The notes: generated by a model from the letters alone, not told the origin. A stretch of DNA of 64,000 nucleotides from Flavobacteriaceae bacterium (GCA_004762155.1 SIHP01000006.1:62001-126000); one strand, 5' to 3'; positions 51,267 through 60,745 are shown, numbered from the stretch's first letter. Program-made: numbers and translations.

Positions 51267-51460
51267 AGGTAACGTTGCGTGTATGGTTAGTACGGGTATT
51301 AAAAGTAGTGAATTTCCAATTAAGCACTTAGCCAAAATTTTTTATTTTGTTTTATCTTTTTTCTCTTTAACTATCAAATGGCAAATTTTGCGGACTTTAT
51401 AAATAAGCACTAACTTTCGGTTAAGCACATAACCCTTATTACTTATACACCTTGTTGGGC
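51267..51460. repeat. attC-like palindromic site O
   Basis: AGGTAAC-gttgc-GTGTATGGTTAGTACGGGT and ACCCTTATTACTTATACAC-ctt-GTTGGGC enclose about 140 bases. GTTGGGC fits GTTRRRY. The hamB-like gene ends inside the right arm, so the site supplies its last codons and stop. Confidence 0.78.
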
Positions 51461-53563
51461 GTTCGTTATTTTTATTCCATCAAAGAAATAGTCTAAAATA
51501 TAATTGTCAAAATTATCTAACCCTTTTGTTCTTTCAATTAATTGTTTTTGACCAATTTGATTGAATATCTCTATTGCTTTATGGATAGTTAGTTCCTTAT
51601 TATAAAAATTAATTATTTCTGATTCTTGTAGCTTTTTAGAAATCATCCTTGGTAATCCATATTCTTCTAATTGGAAAACTACTTTTGGTAAAAATGCTTG
51701 TGAACAATAACCAATAAATTTTGAAATGTCATATCCTTTTCCAACAAGTATTTCTTTTTGCAATGCATTAACGTCTTTTAAAAGTGACGAGAATTTATAA
51801 GTTACATTTCTTTCTAATTTAAAGAATTCATCTATTCCAACATCATAATCCTCTAATTCGTTTAGCAACTCTGGAATTGATTTATTCCAATTATGAGCTA
51901 TTGTTTTTATAAATTCTACAAACGTTTTATTTTTTGCTTCCCAATTACCAGGTTGAAGATTTATGATTTTATAAAGTAATCTATCCCAATTTTGTGGTTT
52001 GAATTCATTTAAATAATATAATCCATTCCATTCATCTGGATTTGTTTTTAAATCGATAGCAATTTTTTTAATTAAGTCAGAATTACTTGACTGAAAAGCA
52101 GATTCACTTTTTAATTTTTCATATACTTGAAATCCCATTATAGTAGTCATTTCTTCTTGGTGTGACTTTAATAATGCAAGTTGCTCTTTAGTTAATAAAC
52201 CTCCATATTTTTCTGCATCTAAATCTCCAATAATCTCATTTGGAAAAGGAATATCTAATTGTGTTTGAGCTTGTTCAGGTGGTTTCTCTAATATGTAGAT
52301 TTTACCAATGAAATGTTTGAACATTCTACCGCCTCTACCTATTATGTTTTTATATGTAAAATCATCAAGTTTTGCAGCTCCTTTTCTGTTTCTCCAAATA
52401 ATTACATTTTCAGCAGAAGTATTTACACCTTCAATAATTGAAGAGGTTGAAATTAAATTATTAATTCCTTCATCTTCTTCAAATAATCTAACTTGTATTT
52501 GACTTAAGGAACGGTGAAGTCTCCCGTTATGAACACCAACACCTCTTTTTATTAGTTTTGTTAGGCTCCAATTGAAATCATAATTTTTGACAAGCCAATC
52601 TGAAAACATTGTAAGTAGATTATTATCTAATTCTAAAAATGTTGATTGAAATAGGTTTGTTAAGCTTTCAATATTTGAATATGTACCAGCATAGATAAGT
52701 GACTTAGTTTTGTTTTTATCTAAAATGTTTAATAATACTTTACTTTTCTGAGCGGTATCATTATTTTCTATTTCATTATATAACTCGTGTTTTTCAAGGA
52801 AAACAGTATTGAAATCCATTCTATGGAATTCCATATCTTCTGTTAATGGATTATCGTCAATGCTTGAAATATTTGGAGCTAAATAATATTTTTGTTTGGA
52901 TTTTTCGCCTAATTTAATCATTGCACGAACTAAACTCGGAGACCTTTCTTTATCAAATTTATAACCAGCTTTATAGAATTCGTCAATAATCATTATGTCA
53001 AATTGTTCTACAATGTTGATATAATTTAAAGCTCTTTCTTGAGGGAATATAAAAATGTTTTTATCTGACAATGCTACATCAGAAGTCGTTATGATTTTAT
53101 ATTGGTCTGCAAATTTTTTGTATAAACGTCTTCTTGTTTCATCAGTTAAAGCAAGTGTAGGAACAATTATTAAAACATTGTTTGGTTTTTTTAATTTTAT
53201 ATAGGCATCAATAACAAAGCTCTTACCAAAACTTGTAGGAGCACTTACAGCAATATTACGCCCTTCTAAAAGTTTTTTTAATAATAAAGATTGTTCTCTA
53301 TGTAATGTTAATGGTATTTGTTCTCCTACGTCTACTTTAAAAGCATTAAAAATGAAACGTTCTTCCCAATTTGACGTTTCAGGGTCTAAATAAGGGAAAA
53401 GTCCAGTTTCTCTAATTAGGTGATTAACAAGAGGGTTGTAGTTTAAATTATTAATACTGTGATAATCTAATAATTTGATTAATTCTTGTCTTGCTTCATT
53501 ATCTTTTTCAGATAAGAGAAGTTCATTAATCATATGACATTTTTCAAAAACTTGTTCTTGCAT
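51443..53563 (-). CDS. hamB: HamB-like helicase of a Hachiman system (cassette)
   Basis: The protein has 706 residues. Superfamily 2 motifs: SAPTSFGKS (107-115, Walker A), IIDEFYK (193-198, DExH), a GVHNGRLHRSLSQIQVRLFEEDEG segment and STSSIIEGVNTSAENVIIWR plus IIGRGGRM (motifs V-VI, Ski2/Lhr style). It is two bases below the DUF1837 gene, the fixed hamA-hamB order of Hachiman. HamB senses DNA damage or phage intermediates and controls HamA. The C-terminal residues (NAQQGV) come from site O. Confidence 0.85.
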   Translation of the reverse strand: MQEQVFEKCHMINELLLSEKDNEARQELIKLLDYHSINNLNYNPLVNHLIRETGLFPYLDPETSNWEERFIFNAFKVDVGEQIPLTLHREQSLLLKKLLEGRNIAVSAPTSFGKSFVIDAYIKLKKPNNVLIIVPTLALTDETRRRLYKKFADQYKIITTSDVALSDKNIFIFPQERALNYINIVEQFDIMIIDEFYKAGYKFDKERSPSLVRAMIKLGEKSKQKYYLAPNISSIDDNPLTEDMEFHRMDFNTVFLEKHELYNEIENNDTAQKSKVLLNILDKNKTKSLIYAGTYSNIESLTNLFQSTFLELDNNLLTMFSDWLVKNYDFNWSLTKLIKRGVGVHNGRLHRSLSQIQVRLFEEDEGINNLISTSSIIEGVNTSAENVIIWRNRKGAAKLDDFTYKNIIGRGGRMFKHFIGKIYILEKPPEQAQTQLDIPFPNEIIGDLDAEKYGGLLTKEQLALLKSHQEEMTTIMGFQVYEKLKSESAFQSSNSDLIKKIAIDLKTNPDEWNGLYYLNEFKPQNWDRLLYKIINLQPGNWEAKNKTFVEFIKTIAHNWNKSIPELLNELEDYDVGIDEFFKLERNVTYKFSSLLKDVNALQKEILVGKGYDISKFIGYCSQAFLPKVVFQLEEYGLPRMISKKLQESEIINFYNKELTIHKAIEIFNQIGQKQLIERTKGLDNFDNYILDYFFDGIKITNAQQGV

Positions 53564-53564
53564 A

Positions 53565-54485
53565 TTAATCTCTATAAACTTTTGCTATTTGAATAAATTT
53601 ATTGACGATTTGTTTCTTTTCAGCAACAGGGAATAAAATTAAATGGAAATTTATTTTTTCATATAAGTGTACGTCATTACATTTATTAATCTGTTTTTTA
53701 AAATATTGAGTTGCTCTATCTTTGTGGTAAGCTATTACTTCTGCTTTATACTCATCTGTTAAGTTAGTACCAGATTTAGTTTTTTCACATTCGTATAATA
53801 ATAAAATAGGGATGTTTAAGATAGGTTTTATATTATCTATTGATTCGTCTTGTGATAAGCTTGATTTAATTTTGGCTCTTAGATTATCTGAAATTTCATT
53901 GAAATCATTAATGTCACTTAGATTTGTGATTATTCCATTTTCCTTTTTTATTTTATTAAGGCTAATAGAATCTTTGACAGATTCAATAATTTTATCAAGT
54001 CTTGCATTTTCAATGCTATTATAGAATTTTGATTCACCAAACCAAAGAGAAAAACTATTTTCAGATTCTATGACAATATGAACACTATCAGCTCCTTTTG
54101 CTTCATCATTTTGATTTTGTTTATAATATATTTTAGGAACAATAGGTAATGCCTTATAGTGTTTTTTCATTATTCCATAAAGAACAATTTCTGCAATTTC
54201 ACTTCCTTTACCAAAAGCTTTTTCTCCTTCAACTAATCGAAGTTTTTTAGCTGACTCAATTAAAACAGAGCCTTCTCCATCACTTAAAAGAGCTTGTCTT
54301 TCGCTATGACTTAAAGCTGTTTCTTTTATATTGTTCCATACGAAATTTTGAAATTTTTCGTATCTCCATTTTCCATTCTCAAAATCATTAATTATTCCAA
54401 GTACAGATTTATTATCAGTAGGATTTAATGTTTCATCTAAATTTATGTCATCAAATATTTCATTAAGTATAATTTCAAATTTCAT
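53565..54485 (-). CDS. hamA: HamA-like DUF1837 nuclease of a Hachiman system (cassette)
   Basis: From ATG 54485 the protein has 306 residues; the longer frame to 54566 runs into site P. DUF1837 features: GKGSEIAEIVLYGIM (92-106), then PKIYYKQNQNDEAKGADSVH and LWFGESKFYNS (148-157), which make a PD-(D/E)xK-like nuclease site. In Hachiman the helicase releases HamA to degrade DNA, causing abortive defence. Together with HamB this is a two-gene cassette whose ends (GTTGGGCGTT and GACGCCCAAC) match nine of ten. Confidence 0.88.
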   Translation of the reverse strand: MKFEIILNEIFDDINLDETLNPTDNKSVLGIINDFENGKWRYEKFQNFVWNNIKETALSHSERQALLSDGEGSVLIESAKKLRLVEGEKAFGKGSEIAEIVLYGIMKKHYKALPIVPKIYYKQNQNDEAKGADSVHIVIESENSFSLWFGESKFYNSIENARLDKIIESVKDSISLNKIKKENGIITNLSDINDFNEISDNLRAKIKSSLSQDESIDNIKPILNIPILLLYECEKTKSGTNLTDEYKAEVIAYHKDRATQYFKKQINKCNDVHLYEKINFHLILFPVAEKKQIVNKFIQIAKVYRD

Positions 54486-54504
54486 TCGCAGTTTTTTTAA
54501 TGAC

Positions 54505-54636
54505 GCCCAACGGTCTAATATAAGAATAGTAGCAGAATTATACGCACTAAGTATTCGGTTTAACACAGACCTTTTTTATATTTACTTACTTTCGTTTTAG
54601 CGATTAAACCGCTATTATTTTTATACATTGTTAGGC
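54505..54636. repeat. attC-like palindromic site P
   Basis: GCCCAAC-ggtct-AATATAAGAATAGTAGC on the left and GCTATTATTTTTATAC-att-GTTAGGC on the right enclose about 65 bases; both core ends fit RYYYAAC and GTTRRRY. It separates hamA from the PIF1-like gene. Confidence 0.8.
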
Positions 54637-54645
54637 ACTGGCTTT

Positions 54646-56574
54646 CTATTTCTTTCCTCTTATTTTGTCGTACCATTTCAAGTTTTTAAGTCGTTCTATT
54701 TCTCCTTTATTGATTTGGATTTCTTTGTTCCTTTTACATAAATCTGATTCAGTTTTCTGAAGTTTAGTTTCAAGTCCATTAGAGTGAATTTGAGATTCAG
54801 ATAGTTCTTTTTCTACTTGTTTTAATGCTTTTTTCAGTCGCTTGGTTTCGTTTTCAAACTCAGCAGTTTTTCCTAAAAGTAATCCAATCGAGGAATTCTG
54901 TTCAGATATTTTAGCTATTTTTTCGGCAAGTTCTTGATTTTGTAAATCAATATGTTCTTTTGCTTCTGTCAGTTCATTGTTAGTCAATTCATTTTTCTCA
55001 ATAATCGAAGAGCTTTTTTGTTTATAATCCAAAAGTCGTTTTCCTTGTACTTCAATGAATTTCTTAAATTCATTCGTATCTATATCATTCCGAAACTTTA
55101 AAGCTTTTTTGAAAAAATCAAACGTAGATTTTATTTTTCCTTTTTTAAAATTTTCTCTTGATTTCTTGTAATAAAAATCTGCTTTTCCAGTATTTAGTTC
55201 TTCTGCAACCAAAGTTTCTGGTGTTTCATTCTTTGCAAATTCAATAACTCTTGGGTCAGTCTTAATTGCTCCTTGATGAAGTTGTGTTTTTAACACAAGT
55301 CCATTGAAGGAAGTACAACGGCTTAAAGCAACATATACTTGACCAGATGCAAATGCTCCACTAAGGTCAGCTATGACTTTTTCAAAAGTTAGTCCTTGAC
55401 TTTTATGTACGGTTATTGCCCAAGCTAATTTTATTGGAAATTGCTCAAAAGTTCCTATAATTTCTTCTTCTATACTCTTAGTTTCTTTATTGTAAGTGTA
55501 TTTAATATTTTGCCATTCTGCTCGCTCTACTTCAACCTCTTGCTCATTGTCGAATACTGTTACGATTTTATTTTCTTCAAGTTCTTTAATTTTTCCAATT
55601 TTCCCATTGAAGTATCTCTTACGGTCTCCACTATCATTTTTAATAAACATTATTTGAGCACCAACTTTTAAATGCAAATAATGGTCAGTCGGTTTCATTT
55701 TGTCAGGAAAAACATTAGTGATTTTTGCTTCATAAGTAAATTGCTCTGTTTCAAGTTGATTTAATCTTGTAAGGTTTGTTTCATTTACAATTCTGTTGTG
55801 AGTAGCAAGAATTATGTAATCACTACCATTTGCGGAAAATGTTGGTTGGTATTTTGAGTTTAATGTTTTAAAGTCAATAGGTTTTACTTGATTTACTCGA
55901 ACTCTATTTAACAGGTCGATAAACTCTTGTTCATTTTGTCGGTAAATCTTTTTTAGCTCAATATAAAGTGGTTTTTCGGTCTCAATAACTTTTGCACTAA
56001 AGAAAAAGGGTGTTTTGTAAAATTGGGATAAAATATTCCATTCCTCTCGGTTTGCTATTGGTGGTAACTGAAAAGTATCGCCAATTAAGATTACTTGAAC
56101 ACCGCCAAAAGGGAAATATGATTTTTTTCTAAAAACTCGAAGTATTTTGTCAATTACATCTAGTACATCACTTCTAACCATTGATATTTCATCAATAATC
56201 AACAATTCCAAATTTTCAATTATATCTCGTTTTTCTTCTTGGTACTTGAATGTATCATAGATAGTGACTTTGTTTTCGCTATCTAACGAACTTGTTCTAA
56301 GTCGCAAATCATTTGGAACAAATGGACCAAAAGGAATTTGAAAAAATGAATGAATTGTTACACCACCAGCATTTATAGCAGCGACTCCTGTTGGTGCTAA
56401 AATCACAGTATTTTTGCTTGTGATTTTCTTGATGTATTTTAGAAATGTGGTTTTTCCAGTACCAGCTTTTCCAGTAAGATAAATTAGCTTATCTGTGTGC
56501 TTTACAAATTCAGCAGCATTATTGAATTCAACATTTTCTTTGTCGAGTTCTATGTTGTCTACTGTTTCTGTCAT
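54646..56574 (-). CDS. Cassette gene: PIF1-like helicase with coiled-coil tail
   Basis: The protein has 642 residues. Superfamily 1B helicase motifs: GKAGTGKTT (Walker A), APTGVAAINAGGVTIHSFF (Ia), LLIIDEISMV (II), GDTFQLPPI (III), RQNEQEFIDLLN (IV) and the late AWAITVHKSQGLTFEKVIADL and YVALSR (V-VI). Residues after about 460 add a TPR-like stretch and a coiled coil. It unwinds DNA or DNA-RNA hybrids; possible defence or cargo helicase. The cassette's right end is GTGCCTAAG, one base off. Confidence 0.8.
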   Translation of the reverse strand: MTETVDNIELDKENVEFNNAAEFVKHTDKLIYLTGKAGTGKTTFLKYIKKITSKNTVILAPTGVAAINAGGVTIHSFFQIPFGPFVPNDLRLRTSSLDSENKVTIYDTFKYQEEKRDIIENLELLIIDEISMVRSDVLDVIDKILRVFRKKSYFPFGGVQVILIGDTFQLPPIANREEWNILSQFYKTPFFFSAKVIETEKPLYIELKKIYRQNEQEFIDLLNRVRVNQVKPIDFKTLNSKYQPTFSANGSDYIILATHNRIVNETNLTRLNQLETEQFTYEAKITNVFPDKMKPTDHYLHLKVGAQIMFIKNDSGDRKRYFNGKIGKIKELEENKIVTVFDNEQEVEVERAEWQNIKYTYNKETKSIEEEIIGTFEQFPIKLAWAITVHKSQGLTFEKVIADLSGAFASGQVYVALSRCTSFNGLVLKTQLHQGAIKTDPRVIEFAKNETPETLVAEELNTGKADFYYKKSRENFKKGKIKSTFDFFKKALKFRNDIDTNEFKKFIEVQGKRLLDYKQKSSSIIEKNELTNNELTEAKEHIDLQNQELAEKIAKISEQNSSIGLLLGKTAEFENETKRLKKALKQVEKELSESQIHSNGLETKLQKTESDLCKRNKEIQINKGEIERLKNLKWYDKIRGKK

Positions 56575-56592
56575 TGTTGGTTTTTAGCTTGT

Positions 56593-56796
56593 GCCTAAGA
56601 TGTTTATATAAACACTCTTATTGCGGTATAAACGCCAAATAGAGCGATATACGCAATAGAAGCATTAAAAATTACTTCTTTTTTATTACAATCAACTAGC
56701 TTATAAACGTGTAAAATACATCGTTATACAAGCAAATTGTATGTATAAGTTACAACATTACAAAAACTTATGATAAGAACTTTACGGGTATCCACA
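56593..56796 (+). repeat. Leader of cassette array 3
   Basis: GCCTAAG-atg-TTTATATAAACACTC starts the palindrome, with ATTGCGG...CGCAAT inside; TTATAAACGTG and GTTATAC (56723-56729) close it, and the conserved tail (TTACGGGTATCCACAT) ends near 56796. Matches 19881-20100 at most positions. The minus-strand TTTTTG and TACAATTTG are conserved too. Confidence 0.78.
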
Positions 56797-56929
56797 TGCT
56801 AAAATGTAATTAACCGCAAAGTGATTGATTTTAAAACTATTAAACTAAAAATATTTTTAATTTTTTGTTTTTAGAACAGGTTAGATCTTTTTCAATTAAA
56901 CATTTTTTGAAGTTGATTTAAAGATTGAT

Positions 56930-57050
56930 TGTGGTATTTGTTTTTATCAGCATAATAAAGCTTTCTCTAAAAATCTGGTTTCTTATCTACAAATAACACT
57001 ACCATAAAATTGATTGTCAGTTAACTGAAAACTATAATAAACAATTCACC
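56930..57050 (-). pseudogene. Fragment of a polyvalent-protein gene
   Basis: The GGTTTCTTATCTACAAA block and neighbouring short stretches align by eye with 20260-20420, near the 3' end of the polyvalent gene, on the same strand and at a similar distance from a leader. Frames are broken. It shows that a second copy of the element once lay here. Confidence 0.55.
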
Positions 57051-57091
57051 GTGGTGTTTTTTGTAAATATTTAATCGTTTTTATTTCTTTA

Positions 57092-59197
57092 TTAGTGAAA
57101 CAAATAGCCAATTTTAACACCTCCATAATAATTTATGGGATTTCCTGCATAATAATACCTTGGTGCATTTCCACCAAAAGAACTTGCATTTACTTGTAAT
57201 TGAGAAACATATTTAACATCAAATACATTATTAACTCCCAAAAAAGCATTGATACTCAACTTCTTTTTTAAAATAGTTTGATAGCCAATTTTAGTATTTA
57301 CTAATTCATAAGCTTCAGAAAACACAGTGTTTTCATCATTTGCGGGCATACTACCCACATGCTGAAAATTAACATTTCCATAAAAACCAAGAACTGTATT
57401 AAAATCAACACCTGTATTTATAACACTTGCAGGAACTCCAGTTAGTTTATTATCAGAGAAATCATCTTCATCATCTAAAAACTCACTAAACTTATAGTTA
57501 TAAATACTAAAATTGGTAAAACCATTGATAGTTAATTTTTCTGATGATAGAATTGTATAATTCAAATTTCCTTCCACACCAAAATGATTCGTTTCTCCAG
57601 CATTAATAGCAAATAGCGCATCATTTTCTGCGCGTCTATTTACTAAAAGATCTGTTACTTTTAAATTGTAAACACTTACATCTCCATACAAGCGATTTTT
57701 TAAGAACGAAAAATTAGCTCCCAATTCGTAATTCCAACCTTTTTCAGGTTGCAAATCTAAATTTATCAAACCATCTGGTAACAACGTTTCCTCAGTCGTT
57801 GGCGGAGCAAATCCATGCGCAATACTTGCCTTTAAAGTAACTGCTTGGTTCACTTTGTATAGCAAACCAACCTTTGGAGATACCATGGTATTAAAGCCAT
57901 AATTTCCACTTTGGTTTTCATCTCCAAAATTAAAGAGATCATCTATTTTATAGTTTGTTTTATTAATATTAAAGCCGGCGTTTACTTCCCATTTTGAATT
58001 AAAATAATACGCAAATTCACCAAAAACATTTATATAGTTTCTAAACTCTTTGTAATTACTCAACTCTGCTCCTGCTATACTTCCTGTACCTAAAGGAAAA
58101 TCTTGGTATAAATTTTCAAAAGTGCTATACAAATTCGTATCATAAAAAAACTCGGCACCAAAACCCCATTTTATTTTTTCGCTGGTTTTAGCAATTTTAG
58201 ATCTTAATCCAAATCCGTTTTGTTGTTCCTTTAAAATATTAAACGGACGTGGTTCGTAATTTTGTTTACCTGTTGTAAAAACACTTGAACTTAATTGTAA
58301 TTTTTCTGAAAAGTTATGCTGCCAACTTATTCCCGCTAAAAAAGATTCAAAATCTTCATAACCTTGAGAACTTCCCCAAGTAAAAGCAGCACTTTTTGGA
58401 TTTGTAGTATACGTTTCTAAATTTACAGAACTTGGTATATATGCTTTTAAATTGGTGTAATTTCCTAAAAACTGAAGTCTGTTTTTTTCTGATATTTTAA
58501 AAGTAGCTGTTCCCGTAACAGTTTCTCTATTGTATTCGTTATTTTCTCTAAAACCATCACTATGCGTATTTGAATACACCAAATTTGTAGTGAATTTTTC
58601 ATTAGAAAAACTAAAATTCGTGGTGTTTTTAGTTAAACCAAAACTTCCATAAATACTTTCGGTAAAAACACCTAATTGATTCAAATTTAACAACTTATGT
58701 TTTAATATAATCGTTCCACCTAAGCCAACACCAAAACTAGTTGCAGCGGGTCCTTTGTGAATTTCTATACTGGCAATTGTAGCCAATTCAAAATCTTCAA
58801 TTGCAGATATTCCATTACCATCTGTTAACGGAATATCTCCAAAATATGCTCGTATGCTTGTGGTACCAAACGGACTTCTAGCTCCTATTCCTCTAATCGT
58901 AATTCTGTTTGTATTTAAAGTGGCATTTTGCATAAAAACACCAGGAACTTTATTTAAAATTATAGCAAGTTGTAATCCGTTATTTGATGTTATTTCTTTT
59001 TCAGAGATTATTTGAACATTTTCTGTAACCGATTTTAGTTTTTTATCAGTAATAATAGCTGTTACAACAACTTCTTTTAATTGATTAAATGTAGTATCTA
59101 TACGTTTTTGTGGTGCTTGTGCTTTAACTTGAAAAACAGAGAATACGAACAACTTAAAAAAAAATATTTTTACAAAAAGAGGTTTATTTAAGAACAC
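57092..59197 (-). CDS. TonB-dependent outer-membrane receptor
   Basis: The protein has 701 residues, signal peptide to about residue 27. A plug domain (VVTAIITDKKLKSVTENVQI, then ITIRGIGARSPFGTTSIRAYFGDIP and IHKGPAATSFGVGLGGTII) and a beta-barrel to the C-terminal aromatic residue are clear. The LTDGNGISAIEDF and 'VPGVF' segments fit siderophore or cofactor receptors (FecA/HmuR-like), but the ligand is not readable. No SusD-like partner, so not a polysaccharide locus. The adjacent P450 is divergent. Confidence 0.9.
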   Translation of the reverse strand: MFLNKPLFVKIFFFKLFVFSVFQVKAQAPQKRIDTTFNQLKEVVVTAIITDKKLKSVTENVQIISEKEITSNNGLQLAIILNKVPGVFMQNATLNTNRITIRGIGARSPFGTTSIRAYFGDIPLTDGNGISAIEDFELATIASIEIHKGPAATSFGVGLGGTIILKHKLLNLNQLGVFTESIYGSFGLTKNTTNFSFSNEKFTTNLVYSNTHSDGFRENNEYNRETVTGTATFKISEKNRLQFLGNYTNLKAYIPSSVNLETYTTNPKSAAFTWGSSQGYEDFESFLAGISWQHNFSEKLQLSSSVFTTGKQNYEPRPFNILKEQQNGFGLRSKIAKTSEKIKWGFGAEFFYDTNLYSTFENLYQDFPLGTGSIAGAELSNYKEFRNYINVFGEFAYYFNSKWEVNAGFNINKTNYKIDDLFNFGDENQSGNYGFNTMVSPKVGLLYKVNQAVTLKASIAHGFAPPTTEETLLPDGLINLDLQPEKGWNYELGANFSFLKNRLYGDVSVYNLKVTDLLVNRRAENDALFAINAGETNHFGVEGNLNYTILSSEKLTINGFTNFSIYNYKFSEFLDDEDDFSDNKLTGVPASVINTGVDFNTVLGFYGNVNFQHVGSMPANDENTVFSEAYELVNTKIGYQTILKKKLSINAFLGVNNVFDVKYVSQLQVNASSFGGNAPRYYYAGNPINYYGGVKIGYLFH

Positions 59198-59320
59198 AAA
59201 AATGGATTTAATTTTAAACAGTTAAAATTATGGTATTTTTTTAAATGATAATAGCTTTATTAAACGTATTTTAACACTACAATTTTTACAATTGAAATCA
59301 AACTAAACGCAACTATTACA

Positions 59321-60745
59321 ATGACTACTTCTACTGCTGATCTTTTAAAAATAAGTGATTTAAAATCGCCTAAAGGAAGTTTTCTTTTAGGAAACTTAAA
59401 AGAATTTAAACAGAAAAACAAACATCGTATTCTTGAAGATTGGGCTAAAGAATATGGCGAATTATACACCATAAAATTAGCTGCTAAAACCATTTTAGTT
59501 TCGGCTGATACAGACGTTAACGCTACAATTTTAAAACAAAGACCAACAAAATTCAGACGGTTTTCTAAAATAAATGAGATTTTTTTAGAAATGGGATTGC
59601 ACACTGTTTTTAACGCAGAAGGTGAACATTGGAAAAAGCAACGAAAACCTGTTACTGAAGCTTTAAGTGTAAAAAAAGTTAAAGGCTACTACCCTATTAT
59701 TCAAGAGAAAACAACAAATCTTATTGCTAAAATTAAATCGTATAGCGAAACTGAAAATACCATTGAAATATTAAATGATTTTATAGCATTTACCATAGAT
59801 GTTACTACAGAAGTTGCTTTTGGATATAAGTTAAATACAATTGATAATAAAGAAGATAGTTTTCAAAAACATTTAGAACTTATTTTTCCGTTAATAAACG
59901 AACGAATTACTGCTCCTATTGCTATGTGGCGAATTTTTCCGAATGCTAGAGATAAAGAATTAAAAATATCTTTAAAAGCAATTGAAGATGTTATGGGAAA
60001 ATTTATTAATGAAGCAAAACAGCGTTTGGCTGAAAATCCTGAGTTAGTAGAAAATCCAACTACTTTTTTAGAAGCTTTATTGGTTGAAAGTAAAAAAGAA
60101 AAAACTGTTTTTGATGAAAAAACAGTATACGGAAATGTAATCGCTATGTTAATTGCTGGTGAAGATACTACTTCCAATACCTTAGCTTGGACTTTATTTT
60201 ACTTGGCACAACATCCAGAAATAGTACAAAAAATAAGACAAGAAGCTTCTATTGCATATCCAAACAACAATACACCAGAAAATTACGACCAACTTGCTGA
60301 TTTAAAATATACAAATGCTGCCATACAAGAAGCTATTCGTTTAAAACCAACAACTCCAATGTTATTTTTTCAACCTAATGAAGATCTTGTTTTAAAAAAT
60401 GTGTTTGTACCAAAAGATACAATGATTATTACTCAGAATAGTTATGCTGCTATGGATAATGCTAATTTTTCAAATGCCACAAAATTTGATCCAAGTCGTT
60501 GGATTAAATCAGCTTGCCCGTATCAAAATCACGCTCCAAAAACAAGTAGAGCTTTTGGTGGAGGCGCAAGACTTTGTCCGGGAATGCATTTATCTATTAT
60601 AGAAATGACAACAGCAATTTCTAGTATTTGTAAACAATTTGATATTAGTTTGGCAGTAAAACCATACGAAGTAGAAGAAAATTTTGCATTTACAATGGCT
60701 CCAGAAAATTTAAAAATAATATTTAAAAAAGCAAGTACGCTATAA
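59321..60745 (+). CDS. Cytochrome P450
   Basis: The protein has 474 residues, soluble, no signal. I-helix AGEDTTSN near 280, ExxR in EAIRLKPTTP near 334, and heme loop FGGGARLCPG (Cys ligand) near 415 are all intact. Overall resembles the CYP102-type heme domain (fatty-acid hydroxylase) but has no fused reductase. Single gene with its own terminator. A redox partner would be needed from elsewhere. Confidence 0.92.
   Translation: MTTSTADLLKISDLKSPKGSFLLGNLKEFKQKNKHRILEDWAKEYGELYTIKLAAKTILVSADTDVNATILKQRPTKFRRFSKINEIFLEMGLHTVFNAEGEHWKKQRKPVTEALSVKKVKGYYPIIQEKTTNLIAKIKSYSETENTIEILNDFIAFTIDVTTEVAFGYKLNTIDNKEDSFQKHLELIFPLINERITAPIAMWRIFPNARDKELKISLKAIEDVMGKFINEAKQRLAENPELVENPTTFLEALLVESKKEKTVFDEKTVYGNVIAMLIAGEDTTSNTLAWTLFYLAQHPEIVQKIRQEASIAYPNNNTPENYDQLADLKYTNAAIQEAIRLKPTTPMLFFQPNEDLVLKNVFVPKDTMIITQNSYAAMDNANFSNATKFDPSRWIKSACPYQNHAPKTSRAFGGGARLCPGMHLSIIEMTTAISSICKQFDISLAVKPYEVEENFAFTMAPENLKIIFKKASTL

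Larger units (their letters stand above)
47573..57050. mobile_element. Remnant of a second related element
   Basis: Directly after the right att repeat lies a deleted integrase copy; at the far end (56.93-57.05 kb) a fragment of the polyvalent gene adjoins a leader as in the first element (20.15-20.4 kb). Between them are a PAP2 gene and array 3. No third att repeat was found. A tandem or earlier insertion that lost its backbone explains this order. Confidence 0.6.

Noticed and set aside
13699..56796. CRISPR arrays
   Set aside because: The repeats are long palindromes hundreds to thousands of bases apart with genes between; there are no short regular spacers and no cas genes.
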